Source: an uncultured Tessaracoccus sp.
GTDB taxonomy: Bacteria; Actinomycetota; Actinomycetes; Propionibacteriales; Propionibacteriaceae
Length of the DNA: 64,000 bases
Direction: 5' to 3'
Assembly (NCBI RefSeq): GCF_947255005.1
Contig: NZ_CAMYFI010000004.1
Span: 13,951 to 77,950 of the forward strand
Part shown: piece after piece, positions 8,136-17,512 of the stretch
How positions within the stretch are numbered: position 1 is the first letter of the stretch
How the letters are laid out: every line of letters begins with the position of its first letter
Translations under genes and position numbers: made by a program
Notes under the pieces: model-generated
The model's input: only the letters and a program-made list of their open reading frames with translations
Database searches by the model: none
Told to the model about the DNA's origin: nothing

Positions 8136-9104
8136 TCAGCTCCCTCGGTACTGGCACTGGAGCACGTCGAGCGCCATAGATTCTAAGGCGTAGTCAGGGT
8201 CCGTCGCCGCGCCCTTCACGTCCGCGTCCGCCTGGGCGATGCGCTCGATGGCCGAGCTGACCCCGTCGGAATTCCATCGGCGGGCATAATTGCGCAGGTC
8301 CTTTATTTTGAAGAACGGCACCCCGAGGTGCCGGGCGAGTTCGCCGTCGTTCATGCGGCGATTCTGGGCGTCGAGGTACTTCCCCATCGATCGGAAGTTG
8401 CTCGCCATCGCGGACGTGATGAGCACTGCCGCAGTTCCTGTATCGACCGCCCACCTGAGGCGTTCGAGCGCCAACGTGGCGTTACCAGCGAGCACCGCGT
8501 CGGCCACAGAAAAGCTCGATACCTCAGCTCGCCCGGCGAAGTAGCGGCGGATCAGGGGAACGTCGATTTCGTCGCGATCGTTGTCGCCAGCCAACTGCGC
8601 GACCGACGCGACGATGGCGCGTAGGTCGGAACCTACCGCAGCGATCAGCGCCTCGGCTGCTTCCTGCGTCGTGCGCAGCCGATATTTGCGCGCCTCGGCT
8701 ACCACGAATTTCCACAGCTCCCACGGTTTTGGCGCCTCGACTTTGATGGTCTCAATCTTCGCTTTCTTGAGCTTGTCGATGAGCCCCTTGCCCTTGTTTC
8801 CTCCACCGTGGACGAGAATGAGGCACAGATCCGGCCCGGGATGTTTCGCCACGTCGACGAGCTGGTCAACGACCACTGCCGGGCAGGCGCCCACGTCGTC
8901 AATAATGGCGATGATTTGGCTGGAAAACAGTGACCCTCCGACGACCTCGCTGAGCATGGTGTCTTCCAGCTCGGAGGCCGTGATCTGATTCACATCTGCC
9001 CCTGGCTCGACGCTCAGTGCCGCGCGCTTGCGCTCGTCGACGGCACGTTCGGCCAGCAACGACGCCGTGCCTGTGATGAGTATCGTGCTGCCGAATCCGT
9101 TCAT
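8136..9104 (-). CDS. holA: DNA polymerase III delta subunit
   Basis: A 322-residue protein with the actinobacterial HolA pattern: an N-terminal AAA+-like domain beginning MNGFGSTILITGTASLLAE, then VAEARKYRLRTTQEAAEALI and the C-terminal collar domain (DGELARHLGVPFFKIKDLRN). The delta subunit opens the beta clamp in the clamp loader. I used the ATG at 9104; an upstream in-frame extension to 9227 lacks family similarity. It follows comEC, a standard order in actinobacteria, and is probably cotranscribed with it. Confidence 0.88.
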   Translation of the reverse strand: MNGFGSTILITGTASLLAERAVDERKRAALSVEPGADVNQITASELEDTMLSEVVGGSLFSSQIIAIIDDVGACPAVVVDQLVDVAKHPGPDLCLILVHGGGNKGKGLIDKLKKAKIETIKVEAPKPWELWKFVVAEARKYRLRTTQEAAEALIAAVGSDLRAIVASVAQLAGDNDRDEIDVPLIRRYFAGRAEVSSFSVADAVLAGNATLALERLRWAVDTGTAAVLITSAMASNFRSMGKYLDAQNRRMNDGELARHLGVPFFKIKDLRNYARRWNSDGVSSAIERIAQADADVKGAATDPDYALESMALDVLQCQYRGS

Positions 9105-9168
9105 GTAGCTAAGCCTATGCTGTGCAGCTGACAACTCGACAGGGGCACATCTGAGCGGCGCGTGGTGC

Positions 9169-11481
9169 TCACTTGCCAGCCTTCCGAATCTGGATACGCT
9201 CCCCCAGCTCGAGCGCCACCGAGCCATCCTCGTCCGTGCGGGCCACCGCCATGCCCTGCTGCGTTGCTAACCGCAAAGCCGCGTCCGCAGGATGTCCGTA
9301 GGAATTCTCGGCTCCCGAACTGGCGACCGCGATCACCGCCCCGGTAGCCGCAAAGAATTCAGGCTCCTGCCTCGACGAACCATGGTGCGGTAATTTCAGC
9401 ACTTGCGCTCGCAACGACAAGCCATGGCGACGTGCCTGCCGCAGAGCCTCGCGCTGCCCAGCTGGCTCGGCGTCGCCTGCTAGCATCACCGAGAGTCCCT
9501 GCACATGCGCGACGCCCACGACAGACGAATCGTTCTCCTCCGAAGACTCCCCTTGCCCAACGGCGCTTCCGCCCCCACGCGGTTGCCACGCGGAGATCGT
9601 CGCCCACCGCACGTCACCGATAGCGAACGTCTCGCCGGAACGGGTGGCACGCACTTCCGCTTCGCCGGCTGTGCGGCGCACCTGCTCTGCTTCGAAGGTG
9701 GGCTTCTGCAACGGGCTCGTCAGCACCAGCTCGAGCTGAAACCGTCGTGCGATGGCGGGAAACGCTCGGACGTGATCGGCATGAAAGTGAGTGAGCACCA
9801 CCACAGGAACCTGCTGCACTCCCAGAAGTTCGAGGCATTCCAGCACCGGCGCTGGCTCCGGGCCGACGTCAACCAACACGGCGGTGGTGGGGCTCGCGCG
9901 CAAGACGGTGGCATCGCCCTGCCCTACATCACAAAACGCGACCCGCCAGTCTTCGCCTGGCCAGCCTGGCTGCGCTGGCCTCCACACCATGCCCGAGCAC
10001 AGCAACGCGCCGACGATCATCGTCGCCCACCAGCGCCTCAGTACGGGTTGGGCGAGCACTGGGAGTGCTCCGCACGCCAGCATCACCATCAGCAACCCCA
10101 CAGGTCCCGGCACCCAAGCAATAGTGGCGTTCGGCAGGCGCGCTCCGGCTTCTGCAATCCACACAATGGGCTGCGCACTCCATCCTGCTGCCCAGCCCAG
10201 CATGGTGCTGACCGGCGGCAGCATGCAGGTGCAGGCAGCCGCGAAACCGAGTGCCGTGGTTGGCCCGACAAAGGGCCCGGCCACAACGTTGGCGAGAACT
10301 CCCACGAGGGAGACCTGGTCGCTCAACCACGTGACGATGGGTTGCGTCATGATCTGTGCCGCCAGCGGAATGGAGAGCGCCTCCGCGAGCCAGCGGGGCG
10401 CCCAGCGGGTGAGCGCCTGTATAAAGACCGGGCCGAGCAACACGATGCCCAAGCAGGCAGCCAGCGACAGCCAGAATCCGGGGGCTCTGGACAGCCACGG
10501 GTCGAGCGCCATGAGCACCACCACTGCCACGCACATGCCTCGGATGCTGCGCCGTCCGGTACCGACGCCCGTCGCGGCCAAACTCACCAGCCCCATCACT
10601 GCTGCGCGTTGCACCGACGGCTCCGGGCCACAGACGATAACGAACAGGCCGACGCCCGCCACCGCGGCGGCGCGCACCAGCCATCCGCGCACACCCACAC
10701 CTCGAAGTAGCGCCAGGATCACACCGAGCATGAGCGCCAAGTTGGCACCGGACACCGCCAGCAAATGGGTGAGCCCCGTCGCTTTGAAATCATCCGACAT
10801 CGCCTGCGAGATACGGGAGGTATCACCCACGACCAGCGACGGCACCAACGCCCTTTGATCCTCGGGAGACGAAGCTACCGAGCGACGAAGCCCGTCGCGC
10901 AACCCGGCAGCGAGCCGATCGATTACGTCCGGTGGGTGACGCATGGACTCGACCTGCCGTAAGGCCAACACGGCAACCTCGCTGTCGCCGCGGTCGGTGG
11001 CGCGCAAGCGACCTTGTACAACGTAGGTTGCGCCGATACGCAGGGCGAGCAGATCGTCGAGCTGCTCCCCACTTCCGCGCAATCGCGCCGGCATGGCTTG
11101 GCGCGTACCCATGCCCCGGGCTTCCACGTTTACCACGGTGACCAGGACGGTACCTGAGGGAGGCAACGGCGGCTTGGCCGGCAGCGGCTTCGGTTCGGAG
11201 ACGATGCGGATTTCTGCCCGGACGATCGCGCGTTGCTCGGCGAGTGCAGCCAATGTCGAACCGGCACGTTGCAGGGCCAGCAGTCCGATGAGCCCCGTGA
11301 CGATCACCAGCGCGAGGCAGCCCAGCGCTGCCCACGGATACCGACGCCACACCACGATGCCGGCGATAGTCCCCGTCGCCACAGTTGTGAGCATGCACCA
11401 AACCAGCTCCGACGTACCCACCACCGCACCCACCCACACCCCCACCGCGATGGGCAGGAGCCGCCAGTCGTGCCGTTTCAC
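9169..11481 (-). CDS. comEC: ComEC, DNA-uptake channel / Rec2-family competence protein
   Basis: A 770-residue membrane protein. N-terminal helices and an OB-like DUF4131 region are followed by the competence domain, with HLLAVSGANLALM at residues 239-251 and many helices to about 500. A C-terminal metallo-beta-lactamase-like domain carries THFHADH at 564-570. ComEC carries single-stranded DNA across the membrane, and the C-terminal domain is thought to degrade the other strand. The GTG at 11481 overlaps the comEA stop (GTGA) and gives a normal N-terminus; a longer open frame reaches 11583. No pilus genes are visible here. Confidence 0.92.
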   Translation of the reverse strand: MKRHDWRLLPIAVGVWVGAVVGTSELVWCMLTTVATGTIAGIVVWRRYPWAALGCLALVIVTGLIGLLALQRAGSTLAALAEQRAIVRAEIRIVSEPKPLPAKPPLPPSGTVLVTVVNVEARGMGTRQAMPARLRGSGEQLDDLLALRIGATYVVQGRLRATDRGDSEVAVLALRQVESMRHPPDVIDRLAAGLRDGLRRSVASSPEDQRALVPSLVVGDTSRISQAMSDDFKATGLTHLLAVSGANLALMLGVILALLRGVGVRGWLVRAAAVAGVGLFVIVCGPEPSVQRAAVMGLVSLAATGVGTGRRSIRGMCVAVVVLMALDPWLSRAPGFWLSLAACLGIVLLGPVFIQALTRWAPRWLAEALSIPLAAQIMTQPIVTWLSDQVSLVGVLANVVAGPFVGPTTALGFAAACTCMLPPVSTMLGWAAGWSAQPIVWIAEAGARLPNATIAWVPGPVGLLMVMLACGALPVLAQPVLRRWWATMIVGALLCSGMVWRPAQPGWPGEDWRVAFCDVGQGDATVLRASPTTAVLVDVGPEPAPVLECLELLGVQQVPVVVLTHFHADHVRAFPAIARRFQLELVLTSPLQKPTFEAEQVRRTAGEAEVRATRSGETFAIGDVRWATISAWQPRGGGSAVGQGESSEENDSSVVGVAHVQGLSVMLAGDAEPAGQREALRQARRHGLSLRAQVLKLPHHGSSRQEPEFFAATGAVIAVASSGAENSYGHPADAALRLATQQGMAVARTDEDGSVALELGERIQIRKAGK

Positions 11482-12365
11482 ACCGTGATGTGGGGCTCGA
11501 GTTTGCTGAAGGTTTTCGGGCCGATGCCTGTGACCTCTTGCAGCTCCGTTGGGGCAGTGAACCCCCCGTGCTCTTCTCGCCACGCGACGATGGCCGCAGC
11601 CGTCACCGGACCCACACCGGGGAGCGCCTCAAGCTGTTGCGCTGTGGCCGTGTTGAGGTTGACGCGCTTGTCGGACCCGCTGCCATCGTTGCCAGTCGAC
11701 GCGGCGTCACCGGCAGCGGCAGCGCCCTCCGCGGCCACGATGTGGCTCTCATCGCCTCGGCGTCCCACCTTCACCTGCATTCCTGCCGTCACCGGCGCCG
11801 CGAGGTTGAGGTCTCCGGGAACGGCTTCATCGGTGAGGCCGCCTGCGGCCTGGATGGCATCGACGACGATGGCCTCGGCGGGGAGCGTCACCACGCCCGG
11901 GGACGATACCGCCCCGGCAACGTGCACCCTGATGGTCGCAGGCGACGGCGAGACCGACGGTGAAGACACCTGCTGGGATTTCGCCGGGGTCGGCTGCTCG
12001 CCGGGAACGTCCGACGTGGCGAGCTCGGGCTGGAGCGCCACCTCCGTCGCATTGGATTTGCTGAACGTGAGCCCCAGCGTGACCGCCACCACCGCCAGCA
12101 CCATGGCCAGGGCAACAACGTGAGCCCGCTTGAGCGCAAGCGCGTCACGCCAGGATGCAAGCATCTGTTTGTGTTCTGCGTCGGGCGGCTCCGGGAGCAC
12201 CGGCGCACCGTGCTGGTCGGGCGGTGGTTCCTGGTCTGATTCCAGCGGCGCGTCGGGTTTGTCGGCGGCACGCCTGGGTGCGGTGAGGGAGGGCTGGCCG
12301 ATGCTTACGTACGCCAGCCTGGCTCTGGCGAGTTCATCCGCCTGGTTCGTGGTCTGCTTCTTCAT
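11478..12365 (-). CDS. comEA: ComEA, membrane-anchored DNA-binding competence protein
   Basis: A 295-residue protein. A cytoplasmic proline- and charge-rich N-terminus (1-80) is followed by one transmembrane helix at about 82-101, an SLBB domain (RVHVAGAVSSPGVVTLPAEA, from about 146) and two C-terminal helix-hairpin-helix motifs (VNLNTATAQQLEALPGVGP). It binds incoming double-stranded DNA at the outer face of the membrane and hands it to ComEC, whose gene overlaps by four bases. The acidic, proline-rich N-terminal extension is longer than in Bacillus ComEA but usual in actinobacteria. Confidence 0.92.
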   Translation of the reverse strand: MKKQTTNQADELARARLAYVSIGQPSLTAPRRAADKPDAPLESDQEPPPDQHGAPVLPEPPDAEHKQMLASWRDALALKRAHVVALAMVLAVVAVTLGLTFSKSNATEVALQPELATSDVPGEQPTPAKSQQVSSPSVSPSPATIRVHVAGAVSSPGVVTLPAEAIVVDAIQAAGGLTDEAVPGDLNLAAPVTAGMQVKVGRRGDESHIVAAEGAAAAGDAASTGNDGSGSDKRVNLNTATAQQLEALPGVGPVTAAAIVAWREEHGGFTAPTELQEVTGIGPKTFSKLEPHITV

Positions 12366-12437
12366 ACAAGCAGGATGGGCGCGACACGCCCGAGATTCCC
12401 ACGCGAGACGAAATCTGTGGAAAAGTCGCTCGCTCGG

Positions 12438-14900
12438 CTACTTTCCAACCACCAAGCTGAGCATCTTGGGCAGCTTGGCGATCACCTTGACGACAGGGCG
12501 TCCGTCGAGGTTGCGCTGTACGTTCGGATCGGCCATGGCCAGCTCAAGGGCAGCGTCCTCGTCAATATCCGCCGCCACCTCTATCTTGGCGCGAATCTTG
12601 CCTTGCATCTGCACCACCATCGTGACGAGATCTTCTGCAGCCAGCTCCGGATCGGATGTCGGCCACGTGCTGTTCGCCACCGACGGAGCGTGACCGAGCA
12701 GCTCCCACATTTCCTCAGCGACGTAGGGTGCCACCAGGGAAAGCGCCTGTGCGGTGAACTCCGCCGCTTCACGGACGGCGGGATCTGCCGGGCCGGCGTC
12801 GCCGTCGATGGCCTTACGCGTCGCGTTAACGAGTTCCATGATTCTCGCCACTGCCACGTTGAAGCGCCCGTCCTCCACGAGCGTCGAGATTTCAGCGATG
12901 GCCTGGTGCGTCGCCTTCCGTAGCTGCTTATCTCCCCCATCTGCCGGGGTGCCGGGTGCGCTTGCCACTTCCGCAGCGACGCGGTGCGCGCGCTGCAGGA
13001 ACTTCAGCGAGCTCGCCGGTGAGAGGTTCGCCCAGTCGATGGCGTCCTCCGGAGGGCCGGCGAACACCATGGTGACGCGGACTGCGTCGACGCCAAACTC
13101 GTCGATCTGCTGCCCGAGGTCGACGCCGTTACCAAGCGATTTGCTCATGGCCTTACCCTCGTTGAGAACCTGGCCCTGGTTGAGCAGCTTCAGCATGGGC
13201 TCGTCGAATTGGATGAGGCCGAGATCGTGCAGCACCTTCGAGAAGAATCGCATGTAAAGCAGGTGCAAGATGGCGTGCTCGATGCCGCCCACGTACTGCG
13301 CAACGGGCATCCAACGGTTCACGTCGTCGGGGTTGAAAGGGCCCTCGGTGTAGCCCGGCGAGCAGTAGCGGAAGAAGTACCACGAGGAGTCGACGAACGT
13401 GTCCATCGTGTCGGTGTCGCGCTTCGCTTTGGCACCGCACTTGGGGCACGCGACGCTGACCCACTCCGTGGCTGCGGCCAAGGGCGAGGTGCCCTTGGGA
13501 GCGAGCTGTTCGCCACGAAGATCGGGAAGCCGGACGGGTAGTTGCTCGTCGGGTACGGGCACTTCGCCACATGCTGGGCAGTGGATGATGGGGATGGGGC
13601 AGCCCCAGAATCGCTGCCTAGACAAGAGCCAGTCGCGCAGGCGGTACTGGATGGTGCCACGCCCGGTGCCGTCGGATTCGAGTTTGTCGATGATGCGACG
13701 AACGCCCGAGACCTTGTCGGTGAGTCCATCAAGCACATCGGAGTTGCGGTAGGCCCCATCGCCTACGGTGGCCACACCCGTCTCGGCCGGGTCGGCGCCG
13801 TCGACATCGAGGACGACGCGCACGGGCAGCCCGAACTTCCGGGCGAAGTCGAGGTCTCGCTGATCGTGTGCTGGGACGGCCATCACGGCGCCGGTGCCGT
13901 AGTCGGAAAGCACGTAGTCAGCCGCCCAGATGGGGATCTGTTCACCGTTGACGGGGTTGACGGCGTAGGAGCCGAGGAAGACGCCCGTCTTCTCTCGTTC
14001 GGTAGATTGCCGCTCGATCTCCGTGGCCTTCTTCGCTGCCTCAACGTACGCTTCGAACTCAGCCTTGTGCTCGTCGGTGACGAGCTCGGCCGCCAATTCG
14101 GAATCGGGCGCGACCACGACGTAGGTGGCACCATAGAGGGTGTCGGGGCGCGTCGTGAACACCGTGATGGGCTCGTCGCGACCGTCGACATGGAAATCGA
14201 CATGAGCGCCCTCGGAGCGACCAATCCAGTTGCGCTGCATCGCCAGCACGTGCTCGGGCCAGCCGTCTTGCAGCTGCTGCATGTCGTCGAGCAATCGGTC
14301 GGCGTAATCGGTGATCTTGAAGTACCACTGGTTGAGCTTGCGCTTAGTGACCTCGCTCTTGCAGCGCTCGCAGCGCCCATCCACCACCTGCTCATTCGCG
14401 AGCACCGTCTGGTCTTTCGGGCACCAGTTGACGTAGGAGTCCTTCCGGTACGCCAAACCACGCTCATAGAAGCGCAAGAACAGCCACTGGGTCCAGCGGT
14501 AATACTCCTCGTCGGAGGTGTGCAGGCGCCTGGACCAGTCGAGGCTCAGACCGTACCGCTTGAAGGAACCAACCTGCGTTTCGATATTGTTGTACGTCCA
14601 TTCAGCCGGATGCGCATTGTTCTGAATGGCCGCGTTTTCGGCGGGCAACCCGAACGAGTCCCAACCGATGGGATGCAGCACGTCGTAACCCTTGAGGCGC
14701 AGATAGCGCGCCACCACGTCACCCATCGCATAGGCTTCGGCGTGGCCCATGTGCAGATCACCCGACGGGTACGGGAACATGTCGAGCACGTAGCGGCGTT
14801 CACGCTTGCCGTCGTCCTTCGCCTTGAACGTCTCGTCGTGTTCCCAGAAAGCCTGCCACTTCTCCTGGGCTGCTTCCCTGTCGTAGTGCTCGCGACTCAC
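12438..14900 (-). CDS. leuS: Leucyl-tRNA synthetase
   Basis: An 820-residue class Ia synthetase. The HIGH motif is HMGH at residues 50-53, the zinc-binding cysteines lie in CPKD...CERC, the CP1 editing domain follows (TTRPDTLYGATYVVVAPDSE), and KMSKS is present as MSKSLGNG. The bacterial-type leucine-specific and C-terminal domains complete it. It charges tRNA-Leu in the cytoplasm. The GTG at 14900 is chosen because AGGAGG lies just upstream with normal spacing; ATG codons at 14918 and 14948 are also in frame. No T-box is visible in the short upstream gap. Confidence 0.97.
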   Translation of the reverse strand: MSREHYDREAAQEKWQAFWEHDETFKAKDDGKRERRYVLDMFPYPSGDLHMGHAEAYAMGDVVARYLRLKGYDVLHPIGWDSFGLPAENAAIQNNAHPAEWTYNNIETQVGSFKRYGLSLDWSRRLHTSDEEYYRWTQWLFLRFYERGLAYRKDSYVNWCPKDQTVLANEQVVDGRCERCKSEVTKRKLNQWYFKITDYADRLLDDMQQLQDGWPEHVLAMQRNWIGRSEGAHVDFHVDGRDEPITVFTTRPDTLYGATYVVVAPDSELAAELVTDEHKAEFEAYVEAAKKATEIERQSTEREKTGVFLGSYAVNPVNGEQIPIWAADYVLSDYGTGAVMAVPAHDQRDLDFARKFGLPVRVVLDVDGADPAETGVATVGDGAYRNSDVLDGLTDKVSGVRRIIDKLESDGTGRGTIQYRLRDWLLSRQRFWGCPIPIIHCPACGEVPVPDEQLPVRLPDLRGEQLAPKGTSPLAAATEWVSVACPKCGAKAKRDTDTMDTFVDSSWYFFRYCSPGYTEGPFNPDDVNRWMPVAQYVGGIEHAILHLLYMRFFSKVLHDLGLIQFDEPMLKLLNQGQVLNEGKAMSKSLGNGVDLGQQIDEFGVDAVRVTMVFAGPPEDAIDWANLSPASSLKFLQRAHRVAAEVASAPGTPADGGDKQLRKATHQAIAEISTLVEDGRFNVAVARIMELVNATRKAIDGDAGPADPAVREAAEFTAQALSLVAPYVAEEMWELLGHAPSVANSTWPTSDPELAAEDLVTMVVQMQGKIRAKIEVAADIDEDAALELAMADPNVQRNLDGRPVVKVIAKLPKMLSLVVGK

Positions 14901-14969
14901 GTTGATCCTCCTGTGCATGGTGCTGGGCCAATATATCGTGCCCAGCACGGGGTTAGTGTCGGCTGACCG

Positions 14970-15884
14970 TCAGGCGAGGACGGCATCCACCTCGTCGCTC
15001 GTCGGCGGTTGAGCCCCCGCCTTCGTGCATACCAGCGACGACGCGGCCACGCCTCGTCGCATGGCTTCCTCGAGGTTGTCGCCGTTGAAGGCCTGCAAGA
15101 ATCCGGCGTTGAAGGTGTCGCCTGCACCGACGGTGTCCACCACCTCGACGCGCCGGCCCGGAACCCTGGCGAGTTCCCCTCCACGCCCCACCGCGACGGC
15201 GCCGTCGCTGCCCAGGGTGACAATCACGAAATCAACGGAGTAGTCACGGCAGTAGCGTTGAGCAACGTCGAGCGGTTCCTCCTTGAAATCGACGAGCCAG
15301 GCGAGATCTTCGTCGGAGGCCTTCACGAAACCGCCCGACTGCCCGACGAGGGAGGCCATGGCGCGCACCTTGTGCACGTACTCCTCCCGATCCCTCAGCA
15401 CATTGGGGCGCACGTTGATGTCAAAGCTTTTCTTGTTCGGGGTTTTCGACAAGAAACGATGTACTTGTGCAAAAGATGGCTCGAGGACAGCGACGAGCGA
15501 CCCGAAGTGCAACCAATCCGACGGGTCCAGTTCAGGAAATTCTTGCTCTGACCAGTTGAAATTGGTGGTTCCCACTGTGTGGAAGGCGTAGCTGGCTTTC
15601 CCGTCGTCGCTGAGTGACACCACGGCCAGCGTGGTTGGATCATAGGTGCGGACGGCGTAGTCGGTGCCGACACCGTTGGTTTCGATGTGCTGTGTGAGCT
15701 GTTGCCCGAAGGAGTCTTCACTCAATCGGCCGAGAAATTGCACGTCGCAGCCAAGACGTCCGAGCCCGATGGCTGTGTTCATCGGCCCGCCGCCTGAGCG
15801 GGCAACCCATGAACTGCTCGCGGAGGTCTTGTTCCCGTCGGGGATGAGGTCGATGAGGGCTTCACCTAAGACAACAAAGCGCAT
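14970..15884 (-). CDS. PfkB-family carbohydrate kinase (fructokinase-like)
   Basis: A 304-residue ribokinase-fold enzyme. The N-terminal sugar-binding region has GGPMNTAIGLGRLG (PfkB signature 1), and signature 2 is DTVGAGDTFNAGF, with the catalytic aspartate at residue 256 of GAGD. It phosphorylates a sugar with ATP in the cytoplasm; fructose is the commonest substrate for this pattern, but the sequence does not prove it. It stands alone between leuS and a DUF4192 gene with no transporter or regulator beside it. Confidence 0.85.
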   Translation of the reverse strand: MRFVVLGEALIDLIPDGNKTSASSSWVARSGGGPMNTAIGLGRLGCDVQFLGRLSEDSFGQQLTQHIETNGVGTDYAVRTYDPTTLAVVSLSDDGKASYAFHTVGTTNFNWSEQEFPELDPSDWLHFGSLVAVLEPSFAQVHRFLSKTPNKKSFDINVRPNVLRDREEYVHKVRAMASLVGQSGGFVKASDEDLAWLVDFKEEPLDVAQRYCRDYSVDFVIVTLGSDGAVAVGRGGELARVPGRRVEVVDTVGAGDTFNAGFLQAFNGDNLEEAMRRGVAASSLVCTKAGAQPPTSDEVDAVLA

Positions 15885-15899
15885 GGCCTCTACGATAGT

Positions 15900-16805
15900 T
15901 CAGCGTTCATCCCAACGCGACGGAGGAACTCCCAACTTAAGCAGCACGCCCACCGTGTCAGCGAGCGGGTGGCGTTCCTCGTCGCGATTGATTTGGATGA
16001 GGCACTCGGCGGCGAGTGCACCGGCGCCTTCCAGCCAGTAGGCAAGGGCCAGCAGTGACAGCACGTTAGCGACACTGCGTACAGGCGCCTGAACGCGAGC
16101 AGCCAGTAGCGATGCGCGTCGCGACGGCGCGACGTCGCGGTTCATTTGCGCCACCACCTCACCAAATGGTTCCTCGTAGCCCAGCAGCACGGCCAGTTCG
16201 GCAGCCTCGGCGTCGGTGAGGGTGCCGCCCAGCAGCGACTCGAGGAGCTCCATGCGGGCCGCATCGTTCAACGCTTCGACGCGGCGTCGGGCTGCGGAGG
16301 TGAGTTCTTTCGAAGGCTGCCAGCGATAGACCCCCGCGACGGCCTCGTCGCGCGATGCTGCCACCTCCCCCGGCCACAGTTCGGCGATGTGCTCGGTGAG
16401 TGCGTCGGAGACGACCGCTGCTTCTTCATCGATCAGCGTACCGTTCACGACTTCCCAGGTGCTCGTCCCGTCAGTGAGCACCATGATGGAGACTGCATCC
16501 AACTCGTCGGCGAGGCTTGTCATCAACGCGGCACCCAAGTTCGGGGAGGCTGTGTAGCCGAGCAGCATCCAGTGCGGATCACGAGCAGGGTTGCTCGCCG
16601 CCATCCTCGTGATGCTCTCTGCCGCGTGTTGACAGCTCTCCCCGACGTGGGAGAGATCCAGGCGGCCCATGAACAGCATTTCCGTGCCGGACATGCGCAT
16701 GGCGACGACAGATTCTTTCGGCAAGAAGCCGAATTGGGCGGGCGGCAGCGCGAGGAGTTCGGCACGGCTGCGGCAGCGGACAGTACGGGTTTCAGTAATC
16801 GTCAT
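15900..16805 (-). CDS. DUF4192 domain protein
   Basis: About 301 residues matching the actinobacterial DUF4192 family: an N-terminal LLALPPAQFGFLPKESVVAM motif, then LGYTASPNLGAALMTSLADEL and a helical C-terminal half ending in LLALAYWLEGAGALAAECL. Its function is unknown. The ATG at 16805 is preferred over the GTG at 16829. It is followed 15 bases later by the sugar kinase and is divergent from the membrane protein at 16889. Confidence 0.75.
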   Translation of the reverse strand: MTITETRTVRCRSRAELLALPPAQFGFLPKESVVAMRMSGTEMLFMGRLDLSHVGESCQHAAESITRMAASNPARDPHWMLLGYTASPNLGAALMTSLADELDAVSIMVLTDGTSTWEVVNGTLIDEEAAVVSDALTEHIAELWPGEVAASRDEAVAGVYRWQPSKELTSAARRRVEALNDAARMELLESLLGGTLTDAEAAELAVLLGYEEPFGEVVAQMNRDVAPSRRASLLAARVQAPVRSVANVLSLLALAYWLEGAGALAAECLIQINRDEERHPLADTVGVLLKLGVPPSRWDER

Positions 16806-16837
16806 GCTCTGCACTGTGGCAGCGAGCACAGGTAAAT

Positions 16838-16866
16838 TTGCATCGGGGCATGAAGCTGTGGATAAC
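16838..16866 (+). promoter_or_regulatory. promoter of the membrane protein gene at 16889
   Basis: TTGCAT at 16838-16843 and GATAAC at 16861-16866 are exactly 17 bases apart. The -10 box ends 22 bases before the ATG at 16889, leaving a very short leader with no clear ribosome binding site. Confidence 0.55.
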
Positions 16867-16888
16867 TCCGGCGGCTACGCTTCAACCC

Positions 16889-17512
16889 ATGAGTAACCAG
16901 CAGTGGCCCGGCGGGCAGCCTGGGCAGCCCGATCCGTGGTCGCGCAATGACCCGAATTGGCGTCCTCCGCATTTTGAGGAACGGGTGGAGCGAGATCCCC
17001 GGCAACCGTTCGGCCAGCGTCCCTCGACGCCACCAGTTGTGCCAGATTTCGAGCCCCCGCGCAAACCCGTGTGGCCGTGGGTGGCGGCCATCATCGGTGC
17101 GGTTGCTGTGCTGCTGATCGTGCTCGTGGTGCAGCCGGCGCAGCCCGAACCTGAGGCGTCTGAGCAACCGCCCGCGTCCGCGTTTCCGTCCCCCAGCGTC
17201 ACCGGGAACGCTATCCCGTACGACGGCAACGGTACGGGAATCGTTGAGATTACCTCGCATCGCTGGACCTCAGACGGGCTGGAGCTTGGTTACTCCATCA
17301 CCACCGACCAGCAAAGTCGACGGTTCTCTTTCTTCGTGTTCACGAATGAAACCCGTGAAAGTTACGCACCAGAGGGGGAGCCCGTCATTACCGTGTCGCC
17401 GGGCGCCCCTACCACCGGAACACTCGAGGTGAGGATGCCGCGCGGCGATGCCACCTTGGTGCTCACCACCGCGAATGGCCGCGCCATCACGGCGTTGCCG
17501 ATTCCCGGTTAG
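16889..17512 (+). CDS. Membrane-anchored protein with extracellular beta-rich domain, function unknown
   Basis: 207 residues, starting MSNQQWPGGQPGQPDPWSRN. The first 65 residues are proline-rich and cytoplasmic, one transmembrane helix follows (VWPWVAAIIGAVAVLLIVLV), then a Pro/Ser linker and a C-terminal domain of about 95 residues, probably beta-sandwich, that faces outward. I do not recognise the domain; it loosely recalls small telokin-like or DUF4352-type domains of actinobacterial membrane proteins. The gene overlaps the convergent DMT transporter gene by four bases at their stop codons. Confidence 0.65.
   Translation: MSNQQWPGGQPGQPDPWSRNDPNWRPPHFEERVERDPRQPFGQRPSTPPVVPDFEPPRKPVWPWVAAIIGAVAVLLIVLVVQPAQPEPEASEQPPASAFPSPSVTGNAIPYDGNGTGIVEITSHRWTSDGLELGYSITTDQQSRRFSFFVFTNETRESYAPEGEPVITVSPGAPTTGTLEVRMPRGDATLVLTTANGRAITALPIPG

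Noticed and set aside
13542..14966. A 474-codon open frame on the plus strand opposite leuS
   Set aside because: It is antisense to a certain gene, has no ribosome binding site or motif, and long antisense frames are expected in high-GC DNA. The same applies to the 394-codon frame opposite lepA (6382-7566) and the frames opposite comEC (9505-10710, 9791-10858) and hemCD (22591-23640).
14901..14969. Possible T-box leader for leuS
   Set aside because: Only about 70 bases separate the kinase gene from leuS, too short for a T-box, and no specifier or antiterminator element is visible.
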